This document shows positions 16,985 to 24,964 of a stretch of 64,000 nt of DNA, one piece after another. Source of the stretch: Sneathiella aquimaris (GTDB lineage: Bacteria; Pseudomonadota; Alphaproteobacteria; Sneathiellales; Sneathiellaceae); contig NZ_CP112881.1 in assembly GCF_026409565.1 (NCBI RefSeq), forward strand, positions 3,417,501 through 3,481,500, in the 5' to 3' direction. Below the pieces are notes generated by a model, which saw only the letters and a program-made list of their open reading frames with translations, did not search any database and was not told where the DNA came from. The translations under genes were made by a program, and so were the position numbers. Numbering within the stretch: the first letter of the stretch is position 1; each line of letters begins with the position of its first letter.

Positions 16985-17287
16985 TCAACCAAACACGCTC
17001 TGCAACTTCATTGCAATGCCCATATTTCCTTCGATTTTCAACTTACCCATCATAAAAGCAGTTGTCGGATCCAGATCACCAGCCGCAAGGGCCTCAAAAT
17101 TTTCCTTTGTTATTTTGATGGTGCAATCTGCTTCTTTATCTTCATTGGTCACAACATTTGGAACAGTGTCCGCATCAACATGCACGATGCCGTCTCCTTT
17201 GAAGTCAAACTTCAATGTCGCGTCCAGACCACAGTCCTCGCCAATCCGCTCGCGCATTCCTTCTGTGATTTCTTCAAGTGTCGCCAT
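16985..17287 (-). CDS. SCP2 sterol-binding domain protein
   Basis: A 100-residue stand-alone SCP2 (sterol carrier protein 2) domain. Seen signatures are the strand CTIKITKENFEALAAGDLDP and the DPTTAFMMGKLKIEGNMG helix-turn, both standard for the fold. Such domains bind acyl-CoA or other hydrophobic molecules in the cytosol and often lie near beta-oxidation genes, as here. The start is ATG 17287, with GGGCTG behind GAAAGGG a few bases upstream; an earlier frame extension to 17320 lacks a good site. It is divergent from the carboxylase operon that begins at 17485. Confidence 0.85.
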   Translation of the reverse strand: MATLEEITEGMRERIGEDCGLDATLKFDFKGDGIVHVDADTVPNVVTNEDKEADCTIKITKENFEALAAGDLDPTTAFMMGKLKIEGNMGIAMKLQSVFG

Positions 17288-17367
17288 TTTTTCAGCCCTT
17301 TCCCGGTCACTGGATATCATTCACCTTGAAGCAAATTTTGCATAGAAAATCTGCTCTCTTTCACTCC

Positions 17368-17396
17368 TTGACGTTAACGTAAACGTCACCTACCAT
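17368..17396 (+). promoter_or_regulatory. Promoter of the carboxylase operon with MerR-type operator in the spacer
   Basis: TTGACG (17368-17373) is followed by a 17-base spacer and TACCAT (17391-17396). The palindrome TTGACGTTAAC + GTAAACGTCAC covers 17368-17389. It differs at only two positions from the palindrome in the MerR gene's own promoter near 40469, and sits at the same place relative to the -35 box. Operator in the spacer is the normal MerR arrangement. Confidence 0.7.
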
Positions 17397-17484
17397 GAAG
17401 TCAATTAAAGTTGTCAGGCTTCAAAATGAATAAGTAGAATAATCTGACACTGGGGACCCAATCACCTATCCAACGGAGCATTAC

Positions 17485-18351
17485 ATGTCTTATAATTCGA
17501 TTTTTCGGCCTGACTTGTTCAAAGGTCAAAAAATTGTTGTCACCGGCGGCGGGAGCGGAATCGGCCGATGTACCGCCCACGAACTTGTTTCTTTGGGTGC
17601 TGAAGTTGCTCTGGTGGGCCGAAATGAAGAAAAACTCGCCACAGTAAAGTCGGAAATAGAAGAAGTGGGCGGCGTTTGCACCGTTCATAGCTGCGACATC
17701 CGGGATGAAGCTGCTGTCACGGAAATGGTCACAGACATCATCGACCAGCATGGCGCTATTCATGGGCTCGTCAATAATGCAGGCGGTCAATTTCCTGCGC
17801 TGCTTGAAGATACGACCTTAAAAGGCTGGGAAGCCGTTGTTCGAACCAATCTAACGGGTGGATTTCTTGTCGCCCGTGAATGTTACACCCAGTGGATGAA
17901 AGAAAATGGCGGCGGGTCGATCGTCAATATCATCGCAGATATGTGGATGTCCATGCCCGGCATGGGCCATTCGGGTGCTGCCCGAAAAGGAATGCTAAGC
18001 TTTACGGAAACAGCCGCTTTGGAATGGGCAGGGTCCGGTACACGCGTGAATGCAGTTGCCCCCGGCTGGATCATGTCTTCGGGTATGGATACCTATCCTG
18101 ATTGGTATCAGGAGAAAATTCTGGGTCTGGCGCAAGCCAATCCGGCAAAAAGAATGGGAACAGAATCTGAAACCTCATCGGCAATTGTCTATCTGTTATC
18201 GGAAGCGGCCAGCTTTATTTCCGGAAGCTGTATCCGCGTGGATGGAGCCGCCCCGAATGCCAAGGGCAATTGGCCGATGGAAGATCACGACAACAATAAA
18301 CCCTTTAACGGTTTTCACCTTGCCGTCACGCCAAAGATTTTTCAAAAATAA
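17485..18351 (+). CDS. Short-chain dehydrogenase/reductase, AtuB/PECR-like
   Basis: A 288-residue SDR with the cofactor motif TGGGSGIG near the start and the NNAG loop. The usual Y-x-x-x-K active site is replaced: at its place is GHSGAARKGM, the pattern seen in peroxisomal trans-2-enoyl-CoA reductase (PECR: HSGAARAG), where the Tyr and Lys are also absent. The N-terminal MSYNSIFRPDLFKGQ resembles AtuB of Pseudomonas acyclic terpene catabolism. It heads the operon with the carboxylase subunits. It may reduce an enoyl-CoA, or oxidise a terpenoid alcohol or aldehyde as the AtuB name implies; the first seems more in line with the active-site sequence. Confidence 0.85.
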   Translation: MSYNSIFRPDLFKGQKIVVTGGGSGIGRCTAHELVSLGAEVALVGRNEEKLATVKSEIEEVGGVCTVHSCDIRDEAAVTEMVTDIIDQHGAIHGLVNNAGGQFPALLEDTTLKGWEAVVRTNLTGGFLVARECYTQWMKENGGGSIVNIIADMWMSMPGMGHSGAARKGMLSFTETAALEWAGSGTRVNAVAPGWIMSSGMDTYPDWYQEKILGLAQANPAKRMGTESETSSAIVYLLSEAASFISGSCIRVDGAAPNAKGNWPMEDHDNNKPFNGFHLAVTPKIFQK

Positions 18352-18380
18352 AGCCATCGCCGAACAGGGAACGCAAACAC

Positions 18381-20006
18381 ATGCCGGTCATTCAGTCTAC
18401 AATCGACACGAATAGCGAAACTTTTAAGAATAATCGCGCTGCCATGCTTGAAAAAATCGAAGAGTTTCGCGGGTTGGAACAAAGAGTTCGTGAGACATCG
18501 AATTCCAAAAAAGAGAAATTTGAAAAACGGGGTCAGCTTCTCCCCCGCGAACGGATCGCTCTTCTGCTCGATAAAGGGGCCCCTTTTCTACAGTTGTCGA
18601 CGTTAGCTGGTCTCGGCATGCATGATGATGACGGCAAAAAGGATGTATTGGGCGGCGGAATGATCATCGGAATTGGATATGTCTCAGGTGTCCGTTGCAT
18701 GATCAAGGCCTCTGACAGTGCGATCAAGGGCGGAACGATCGCCCCAATGGGGCTGGAGAAAAACCTGAGAGCCCAGGAGATTGTCCTTAAAAATAAACTC
18801 CCCGTCATTAATCTGGTAGAATCTGGTGGTGCGAACCTACTGTATCAAGCAGAAATCTTCATCAAGGGAGGGCAGGGTTTTGCCAATCAGGCGCGCATGT
18901 CTGCTGCCGGCATTCCGCAAATAACCGTTGTCCATGGATCCAGTACCGCCGGGGGGGCCTATCAGCCGGGCTTATCAGACTATGTCATCATGGTCCGCGG
19001 CGGTGCAAAAGTTTTTCTGGCAGGGCCGCCTCTTTTAAAGGCAGCGACCGGCGAAATTGCCACGGACGAAGAGCTTGGGGGCGCTGAAATGCACTCCACT
19101 ATTTCCGGCGTTTCAGAATACCTGGCTGAGAATGATGCAGATGGTATTCGTCTGGCGCGGGAAGTTATGGGTCACCTGCCCTGGAATGGCTCAAACGACG
19201 CAAATGCGCCGTCAGTCACAAATCATGATCAGCCTATATATGACATAGAAGAACTGCTCGGCATTGTCCCGACCGATTACCGCAAGCCCTATGATGTTCA
19301 TGAAGTCATTGCCCGCATTGTCGATGGTTCAGATTTCCTTGATTTCAAAGAGCTCTATGGCATTCAAACCGTTTGCGGACACGCTAAAATTGATGGGCAG
19401 GCCGTAGGGATCATTGGAAATAATGGTCCAATTGACGCGGACGGCGCTACCAAGGCGGCCCAGTTTATCCAGCTTTGTTGCCAATCGGGTACCCCGCTTT
19501 TGTTTTTGCAGAACACGACCGGATTTATGGTGGGTACCGATGCGGAACAATCGGGCATCATCAAACACGGATCTAAGATGATCCAGGCTGTAACAAACGC
19601 AACGGTCCCAAAAATCACGCTGCATATCGGGGCCAGCTTTGGTGCCGGAAATTATGGAATGTGTGGCCGCGCGTTTGATCCACGTTTTATTTTCGCCTGG
19701 CCGAACAACCGCGTTGCGGTCATGGGCGGCGAACAGGCTGCGAAAGTCATGTCGATTGTCACAGAAGAAAAATTAAAACGCATGGGACAAGAGCCAGATC
19801 GGGAAGCCCTCGGCAAGATGGAAGATCATATCATCAAGCGCATGGATAAAGAATCCGAGAGTTTATATGCAACAGCCCGTCTTTGGGATGACGGGATCAT
19901 TGATCCCAGAGACAGTCGCAAAATCCTGAGCTATTGCCTCTCCATTGCAAAAGAAGGCGATGTCAGAAAAACCAACAAAAACACATTTGGCATCGGCCGT
20001 ATGTAA
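18381..20006 (+). CDS. Acyl-CoA carboxylase, carboxyltransferase (beta) subunit, GCC/MCC type
   Basis: A 541-residue biotin-dependent carboxyltransferase subunit, of the group that includes 3-methylcrotonyl-CoA carboxylase beta (LiuB) and geranyl-CoA carboxylase beta (AtuC). It moves CO2 from carboxybiotin onto an enoyl-CoA. Both oxyanion loops are recognisable: GSSTAGGAYQPGLSD near residue 195 and NNGPIDADGATKAAQF with GASFGAGNYGMCGRAF near 415. The GGAYQPGLSDYV and FLAGPPLLKAATGE wording seems closer to AtuC than to LiuB, but that is by memory. It is followed 17 bases later by an acyl-CoA dehydrogenase and two genes on by the biotin carboxylase. Confidence 0.9.
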   Translation: MPVIQSTIDTNSETFKNNRAAMLEKIEEFRGLEQRVRETSNSKKEKFEKRGQLLPRERIALLLDKGAPFLQLSTLAGLGMHDDDGKKDVLGGGMIIGIGYVSGVRCMIKASDSAIKGGTIAPMGLEKNLRAQEIVLKNKLPVINLVESGGANLLYQAEIFIKGGQGFANQARMSAAGIPQITVVHGSSTAGGAYQPGLSDYVIMVRGGAKVFLAGPPLLKAATGEIATDEELGGAEMHSTISGVSEYLAENDADGIRLAREVMGHLPWNGSNDANAPSVTNHDQPIYDIEELLGIVPTDYRKPYDVHEVIARIVDGSDFLDFKELYGIQTVCGHAKIDGQAVGIIGNNGPIDADGATKAAQFIQLCCQSGTPLLFLQNTTGFMVGTDAEQSGIIKHGSKMIQAVTNATVPKITLHIGASFGAGNYGMCGRAFDPRFIFAWPNNRVAVMGGEQAAKVMSIVTEEKLKRMGQEPDREALGKMEDHIIKRMDKESESLYATARLWDDGIIDPRDSRKILSYCLSIAKEGDVRKTNKNTFGIGRM

Positions 20007-20023
20007 TAAAAGGGAAAAGAAAA

Positions 20024-21184
20024 ATGATTTACGGACCAGAACACAAAGAATTCATGAATTCCCTGTCCAAATTCATCGATCAGGAAATCAATCCCTATGT
20101 TGACCAATGGGAAGAGGAGGGCATCTTTCCAGCCCATGATCTGTTTAAGAAGATGGGTGATCAGGGATTTCTTGGGGTCTGCAAACCTGAAGAATATGGA
20201 GGCGCCGGTCTCGATTACTCCTTCAGTCTCGCAATGTCAGAAACGCTGGGCAAAATAAATTGCGGTGCGGTCCCCATGGCAATCGGCGTTCAAACGGATA
20301 TGGCAACCCCGGCGCTCGCCCGATTTGGTTCGGACTATGTAAAAGAAAATTATCTTCGCCACGCAATCTCCGGCGAGTATGTAGCCTGCATTGGGGTCTC
20401 TGAACCCGGCGCAGGATCAGATGTTGCGGGCATCAAATCCAACGCCCGGAAAGATGGCGACGATTACTTAATCAATGGTCAGAAAATGTGGATCACAAAC
20501 GGCACACAGGCCGATTTTATGTGCATGCTGGTCAATACAAGTGACGGGCCGATCCATTCCAGCAAATCGCTTATCGTTGTCCCGATGGACACACCGGGCA
20601 TCACCGTTGAACGCAAACTGGATAAGCTTGGCATGCGTTCATCTGACACCGCACAGTTATATTTTGACAATGTCCGTGTGCCTCAACGAAATATTATAGG
20701 CGAAGAAGGCATGGGCTTTACGTACCAGATGCTCCAATTTCAGGAGGAACGTCTTTGGGCCGCTGGCGCCGCTCTTCAGTCATTGGATAAGGTCATTGAT
20801 GACACCATTGATTATACCCGTCAAAGAGAAGCCTTCGGAAAACCGCTTCTGGACAATCAGGTCATTCATTTCAGGTTGGCAGAACTAAAAACCGAAGTTG
20901 AACTTTTACGCGCTCTCACCTATCGCGCGGTTGAGGAATATGTGGCCGGTGAAAATGTCACCATGCTTGCCTCAATGGCGAAGTTGAAAACCGGTCGCCT
21001 GACGCGAGAGGTCAATGACGCCTGCCTTCAATATTATGGTGGAATGGGCTTTATGAACGAAACTCATATCAGCCGGGCGTATCGGGATGGTCGATTGACG
21101 TCGATCGGCGGCGGGGCGGACGAGGTGATGTTGGGCATCATCTGTAAGTTAATGGATACCTTGCCCAGCAAAAAAAGAGGGTAA
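20024..21184 (+). CDS. Acyl-CoA dehydrogenase, AtuD/citronellyl-CoA type
   Basis: A 386-residue acyl-CoA dehydrogenase. Standard segments are visible: GVSEPGAGSDVAGIK, MWITNGTQAD, KLGMRSSDTAQLYFDNVRVP, and a C-terminal YYGGMGF. The catalytic glutamate is probably in QEERLWAAG, the position used by isovaleryl- and long-chain dehydrogenases, since the terminal motif reads GGGADEVM. The sequence pattern recalls AtuD, the citronellyl-CoA dehydrogenase of terpene catabolism, as well as isovaleryl-CoA dehydrogenase. Start is ATG 20024, after AAGGGAAAAG. It lies between the two carboxylase subunit genes. Confidence 0.88.
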   Translation: MIYGPEHKEFMNSLSKFIDQEINPYVDQWEEEGIFPAHDLFKKMGDQGFLGVCKPEEYGGAGLDYSFSLAMSETLGKINCGAVPMAIGVQTDMATPALARFGSDYVKENYLRHAISGEYVACIGVSEPGAGSDVAGIKSNARKDGDDYLINGQKMWITNGTQADFMCMLVNTSDGPIHSSKSLIVVPMDTPGITVERKLDKLGMRSSDTAQLYFDNVRVPQRNIIGEEGMGFTYQMLQFQEERLWAAGAALQSLDKVIDDTIDYTRQREAFGKPLLDNQVIHFRLAELKTEVELLRALTYRAVEEYVAGENVTMLASMAKLKTGRLTREVNDACLQYYGGMGFMNETHISRAYRDGRLTSIGGGADEVMLGIICKLMDTLPSKKRG

Positions 21185-21190
21185 GCATCA

Positions 21191-23161
21191 ATGGTTGCTT
21201 TCTCAAAAATCCTCATCGCCAATCGCGGCGAAATAGCCTGCCGGATCATTCGCACAGCCCACGACATGGGGTTTGAAACGGTGGCAGTTTTTTCGGATGC
21301 TGATAGGGACGCCCCACATGTACAACAGGCGTCCGAGGCCGTCGCAATTGGCCCCGCAGCCGCCAGTGACAGCTATCTGAAGATTGACACAATCATTGCC
21401 GCGGCAAAAACAAGTGGTGCCGATGCCATTCATCCGGGCTACGGGTTTCTTTCAGAAAATGCCAATTTTGCAGCTGCCTGCCAAAAAGAGAACATTACAT
21501 TTATCGGACCTTCTCCTTCCGCAATCTCACTTATGGGAAATAAGGCCGAGGCCAAACGCCGGATGATTGAGGCCGGTGTACCTTGTGTGCCGGGATATGA
21601 AGGCGAAGATCAGTCAGATGCGTTATTTATTCAGGCTGCGGACGCCATCGAATATCCGGTCATGGTCAAGGCCGCAGCGGGTGGCGGCGGCCGGGGAATG
21701 CGCCTTGTCAATAAAGCAGAGAAACTTGAAAAAGCGCTCTCAGCGGCGCGATCCGAAGCACAAAATGCCTTTGGCTCGGATGAGTTAATTCTTGAAAAGG
21801 CCGTAATTGAACCCCGCCATATCGAGATCCAGATCTTCGCAGATATGCACGGGAATGTTGTTCATTTAGGGGAAAGGGACTGCTCCATCCAACGCCGCCA
21901 TCAAAAGGTTATTGAAGAAGCCCCGTCTCCCGCAGTGTCTGCCAGTTTACGCTCGCAAATGGGAGCAGCGGCCGTGGCGGCGGCTAAGGCCATTCAGTAT
22001 TCCGGCGCCGGGACCGTAGAATTTCTGTTGTCCCAGGATGGCTCTTTTTACTTTCTGGAAATGAATACCCGACTTCAGGTCGAGCATCCGGTTACCGAAT
22101 GTATAACCGGGTTTGATCTGGTGGAGTGGCAGTTAAGGGTCGCCCGGCAGGAAAAATTGCCCGTGGACCAAAACGAAATTCACTTGTCCGGACATGCCAT
22201 CGAAGCCCGGCTCTATGCTGAAGATCCCTATAAAAGCTTCCTGCCCAAGGTTGGGACATTGTTAAAATGGGAGGCGGCTTCTGGCCCTGATCGACGAACA
22301 GACCATGGATTGAAGAACGGCTATGAAGTCACTCCCCATTATGACGCAATGATTGCCAAGGTGATTGCCTGGGGCCAAACCCGTGAAGACGCACGTCAGA
22401 AACTGATCCACGCCCTTCAAAATACTGTGGATCTTGGTCTCGTTACCAACCGACAGTTTTTAATTAACTGCTTGAAGCATGAAAATTTTGCTGCTGGGGC
22501 CGCAACAACTGCCTTTATCGACACCTATTTCCCTAAAAAGGTACTTAAGCGCCCGGAACCCACCTCAAGAGACCTTTTGCTTGCCGCCTGTCTTCACTTT
22601 GATTGCCGAAAGCACCAGCAGGGGCTTTCAACAGATGGTTGGGATAGCAGTGATGCGTTATGGGCGCCTGTCCGGTTGAATATTGCAGACAAAATACAGG
22701 ACTTTGAAATCAAGCAAATCGATGAATGTGCTTTGCTCATCAAAAGCGAAAATCAGGAATATTCGGCTCAGTTTTCAACCTCCGCGGACGGTCACGCTAC
22801 CCTTGCCTGCGAAGGACATCAGACCTCCGCGCGGTTTGCCTTTTCGCAAGGGACACTGTTTTTACAAACGCCAAACTGTCAGTTTTCAAGTAACGAGATA
22901 ACTTTGGCGACCGGCGAATCCGAGGCTGGCGCAGGTGACGGGCGCATCCTTGCCCCCATGAACGGCCGGCTCCTTCATATGCTGGCCGAGCCCGGCCAAT
23001 CCGTTACCAAAGGTCAAACCGTTGCCATCCTGGAAGCGATGAAAATGGAACATGAAATTACTTCAAAAATTGATGGGACCGTTAAAAGTATCGCCGCCAA
23101 GGCGGACGAGCAGGTCGCAACGCGGGCACTCCTGCTGGAAATTGAACCGGTGGAGGCCTGA
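21191..23161 (+). CDS. Acyl-CoA carboxylase, biotin carboxylase (alpha) subunit, GCC/MCC type
   Basis: A 656-residue fused protein: biotin carboxylase domain (about 1-450), a connecting domain, and a C-terminal biotinyl domain whose EAMKMEHE carries the biotinylated lysine (Lys618). The ATP-grasp glycine loop AAGGGGRGMR is near residue 160, and NTRLQVEHPVTE near 295. It carboxylates biotin with ATP and bicarbonate and works with the beta subunit encoded two genes upstream, as AtuF/AtuC or LiuD/LiuB do. The stop and the next start are adjacent (TGAATG), so translation is coupled. Confidence 0.92.
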   Translation: MVAFSKILIANRGEIACRIIRTAHDMGFETVAVFSDADRDAPHVQQASEAVAIGPAAASDSYLKIDTIIAAAKTSGADAIHPGYGFLSENANFAAACQKENITFIGPSPSAISLMGNKAEAKRRMIEAGVPCVPGYEGEDQSDALFIQAADAIEYPVMVKAAAGGGGRGMRLVNKAEKLEKALSAARSEAQNAFGSDELILEKAVIEPRHIEIQIFADMHGNVVHLGERDCSIQRRHQKVIEEAPSPAVSASLRSQMGAAAVAAAKAIQYSGAGTVEFLLSQDGSFYFLEMNTRLQVEHPVTECITGFDLVEWQLRVARQEKLPVDQNEIHLSGHAIEARLYAEDPYKSFLPKVGTLLKWEAASGPDRRTDHGLKNGYEVTPHYDAMIAKVIAWGQTREDARQKLIHALQNTVDLGLVTNRQFLINCLKHENFAAGAATTAFIDTYFPKKVLKRPEPTSRDLLLAACLHFDCRKHQQGLSTDGWDSSDALWAPVRLNIADKIQDFEIKQIDECALLIKSENQEYSAQFSTSADGHATLACEGHQTSARFAFSQGTLFLQTPNCQFSSNEITLATGESEAGAGDGRILAPMNGRLLHMLAEPGQSVTKGQTVAILEAMKMEHEITSKIDGTVKSIAAKADEQVATRALLLEIEPVEA

Positions 23162-24316
23162 ATGGAATTACTGGAACGTGCTCATAATCCAAACTTTACA
23201 CCGGAACATCTTGCTTTTCGCGAAACATTACGGCGATTTGTGGAAACAGAAATCGAACCGTTTGCCAGCCAATGGGATGAAGAGGAAACGTTTCCCCGCG
23301 CCCTCTACAAAAAGGCGGCGGATATTGGATTATTAGGCATAGGATATCCAGAGGAATTTGGCGGCATTGACGCTGATATATATTACCTGTTGGCAGGCGC
23401 AGAGGAACTGGGACGAGCTGGGGCTGGTGGCGTCACCGCGAGCCTGTTAAGCCACACAATCGGTGCCCCGCCCATCAAAAATGTAGGTAACCAGCAACAA
23501 AAAGAAAAATACCTGCCCAGAATCCTATCGGGTGAATGGATAAGCGCTCTTGCCATAACAGAACCGTCCGGCGGCTCGGACGTTGCCAATTTGCAAACCA
23601 CCGCCCGGAAAGACGGAGATCATTATATTGTAAATGGCTCCAAAACCTTTATTACCTCCGGCATGCGCGCTGATATTTATACGGTTGCCGTTCGGACAGG
23701 CGGTCCGGGCATGGGGGGCATCTCGCTCTTGCTTATTGATCGGGACACGCCCGGCTTCTCACGTACACCGCTTAAAAAAATGGGGTGGTGGGCGTCGGAT
23801 ACCGCGACCCTTTACTTTGACAACTGCAAAGTGCCCGCCGAAAACCTTTTAGGGACCGAAAATGCGGGCTTTCAAGCGATCATGTTGAACTTCAACTATG
23901 AACGTCTCTGGCTCGCCGCGGGGTGTATTTCTGCTGCAAGAGCCTGTTTCAATGAAGTGGCCGCGTATGCGCAAGAACGTATCGTTTTTGGCAAACCCCT
24001 TTCAGAAAAACAAGTGGTTCGCCATAAGCTGGTTCAAATGGCACAGGCCGTAAACGCATCGCAAGCGTATCTGGATCAGGTTGCCTGGCGTGTGGAGCAT
24101 GGGGAGCAACCGATCGCCGACATCTGTATGCTTAAAAACCAGGCGACAGAAACGATGGAATTTTGTGCCCGTGAAGGGGTACAAACCATGGGCGGCGCCG
24201 GTTATTTAAGAGGCCCGAAAGTCGAGAGGATCTATCGTGACGTCAGAGTAAATGCAATTGGCGGCGGGGCCGAGGAAATCATGCGCGACCTGGCCTCCCG
24301 CCAACTTGGCATTTAA
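23162..24316 (+). CDS. Acyl-CoA dehydrogenase, second in the carboxylase operon
   Basis: A 384-residue acyl-CoA dehydrogenase whose ATG directly follows the biotin carboxylase TGA. Typical segments are TEPSGGSDVANLQ, FITSGMRADI, MGWWASDTATLYFDNCKVP and YERLWLAAG (likely catalytic glutamate), with a terminal GGGAEEIM. It is clearly different from the operon's other acyl-CoA dehydrogenase, so the two probably work on successive intermediates, as AtuD and later enzymes do for citronellyl and branched acyl chains. The closing hairpin at 24321-24344 separates the operon from the convergent EF-hand gene. Confidence 0.9.
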   Translation: MELLERAHNPNFTPEHLAFRETLRRFVETEIEPFASQWDEEETFPRALYKKAADIGLLGIGYPEEFGGIDADIYYLLAGAEELGRAGAGGVTASLLSHTIGAPPIKNVGNQQQKEKYLPRILSGEWISALAITEPSGGSDVANLQTTARKDGDHYIVNGSKTFITSGMRADIYTVAVRTGGPGMGGISLLLIDRDTPGFSRTPLKKMGWWASDTATLYFDNCKVPAENLLGTENAGFQAIMLNFNYERLWLAAGCISAARACFNEVAAYAQERIVFGKPLSEKQVVRHKLVQMAQAVNASQAYLDQVAWRVEHGEQPIADICMLKNQATETMEFCAREGVQTMGGAGYLRGPKVERIYRDVRVNAIGGGAEEIMRDLASRQLGI

Positions 24317-24320
24317 CGGA

Positions 24321-24344
24321 AGGGCCGTAACAAAAAACGGCCCT
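24321..24344. terminator. GC-rich hairpin between the carboxylase operon and the EF-hand gene
   Basis: Arms AGGGCCGT (24321-24328) and ACGGCCCT (24337-24344) pair around AACAAAAA. Without a clear T run it is a possible bidirectional end point for the convergent transcripts, not a sure one. Confidence 0.5.
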
Positions 24345-24364
24345 CCTTCACGAAACGCGGCTTC

Positions 24365-24832
24365 TTAGCCTTTTTTATCGTCACCAGAATGACGTTTATG
24401 ATGGCGACCCTGCTTTGCATTCGCCAACTCAGCTGCTGAAATTCGGCCATCCCCATCTGTGTCCATTTTTTTGAATTTTTTCTCGTACCTGGCCGCATAT
24501 TCTTCCTTGCTGAGAAACCCATCACTGTTTGTGTCATATTTCATCATGCGTTTTGTGATGGCTCTTTCCCGCATTTTGTCATGCAAAGCCCGAGCTTCTT
24601 CTTTGGTAACCGCGCCATCCTTATCTGCGTCAAGCAGATCAAACATTTCTTCGCGAGACTTCAGCATTTCTTCTCTTGTTACCTTGCCGTCTTTATCAAG
24701 GTCATGGTTCTCCATCATCTTGGATGCCATGGCAGAGTGATGCATTCCCACCGTTTTCGTCGCAGCGATAACGGCCATGGGAAGCCCGACAACAGCAGCA
24801 GCTGCAAGCGCGATCGCGAGTTTCTTTTTCAT
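24365..24832 (-). CDS. Secreted EF-hand calcium-binding protein
   Basis: A 155-residue protein with an N-terminal signal (MKKKLAIALAAAAVVGLPMAV) and four EF-hand-type loops: DLDKDGKVTREE, DADKDGAVTKEE, DTNSDGFLSKEE and DTDGDGRISAAE. All four have the D-x-D/N-x-D-G pattern, so all may bind calcium. The tail is rich in histidine and lysine (KQGRHHKRHSGDDKK). The protein is likely periplasmic or secreted; its function is unknown. Start ATG 24832 follows AAAGGA, and the signal sequence begins there; longer starts upstream lack this. Confidence 0.85.
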   Translation of the reverse strand: MKKKLAIALAAAAVVGLPMAVIAATKTVGMHHSAMASKMMENHDLDKDGKVTREEMLKSREEMFDLLDADKDGAVTKEEARALHDKMRERAITKRMMKYDTNSDGFLSKEEYAARYEKKFKKMDTDGDGRISAAELANAKQGRHHKRHSGDDKKG

Positions 24833-24916
24833 ATTCAAATCCTTTCTGGTGACTATTTGTCCGTTTAACGAAACCGGCCCCAATAATCCGTCGCATTTTC
24901 TAAGAATAAATTTTCT

Positions 24917-24941
24917 TGAACAATGTTCATTTTTATGAACA
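24917..24941 (+). promoter_or_regulatory. Triple TGAACA/TGTTCA half-site array upstream of the crotonase operon
   Basis: TGAACA (24917-24922), TGTTCA (24924-24929) and TGAACA (24936-24941) form an inverted pair with one-base spacing and a second inverted pair (TGTTCAT-TTTT-ATGAACA) overlapping it. They cover the likely -35 region of the operon whose second gene is a TetR regulator. Confidence 0.6.
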
Positions 24942-24964
24942 AATGTAAAAAAAAGGAGGAAAAC

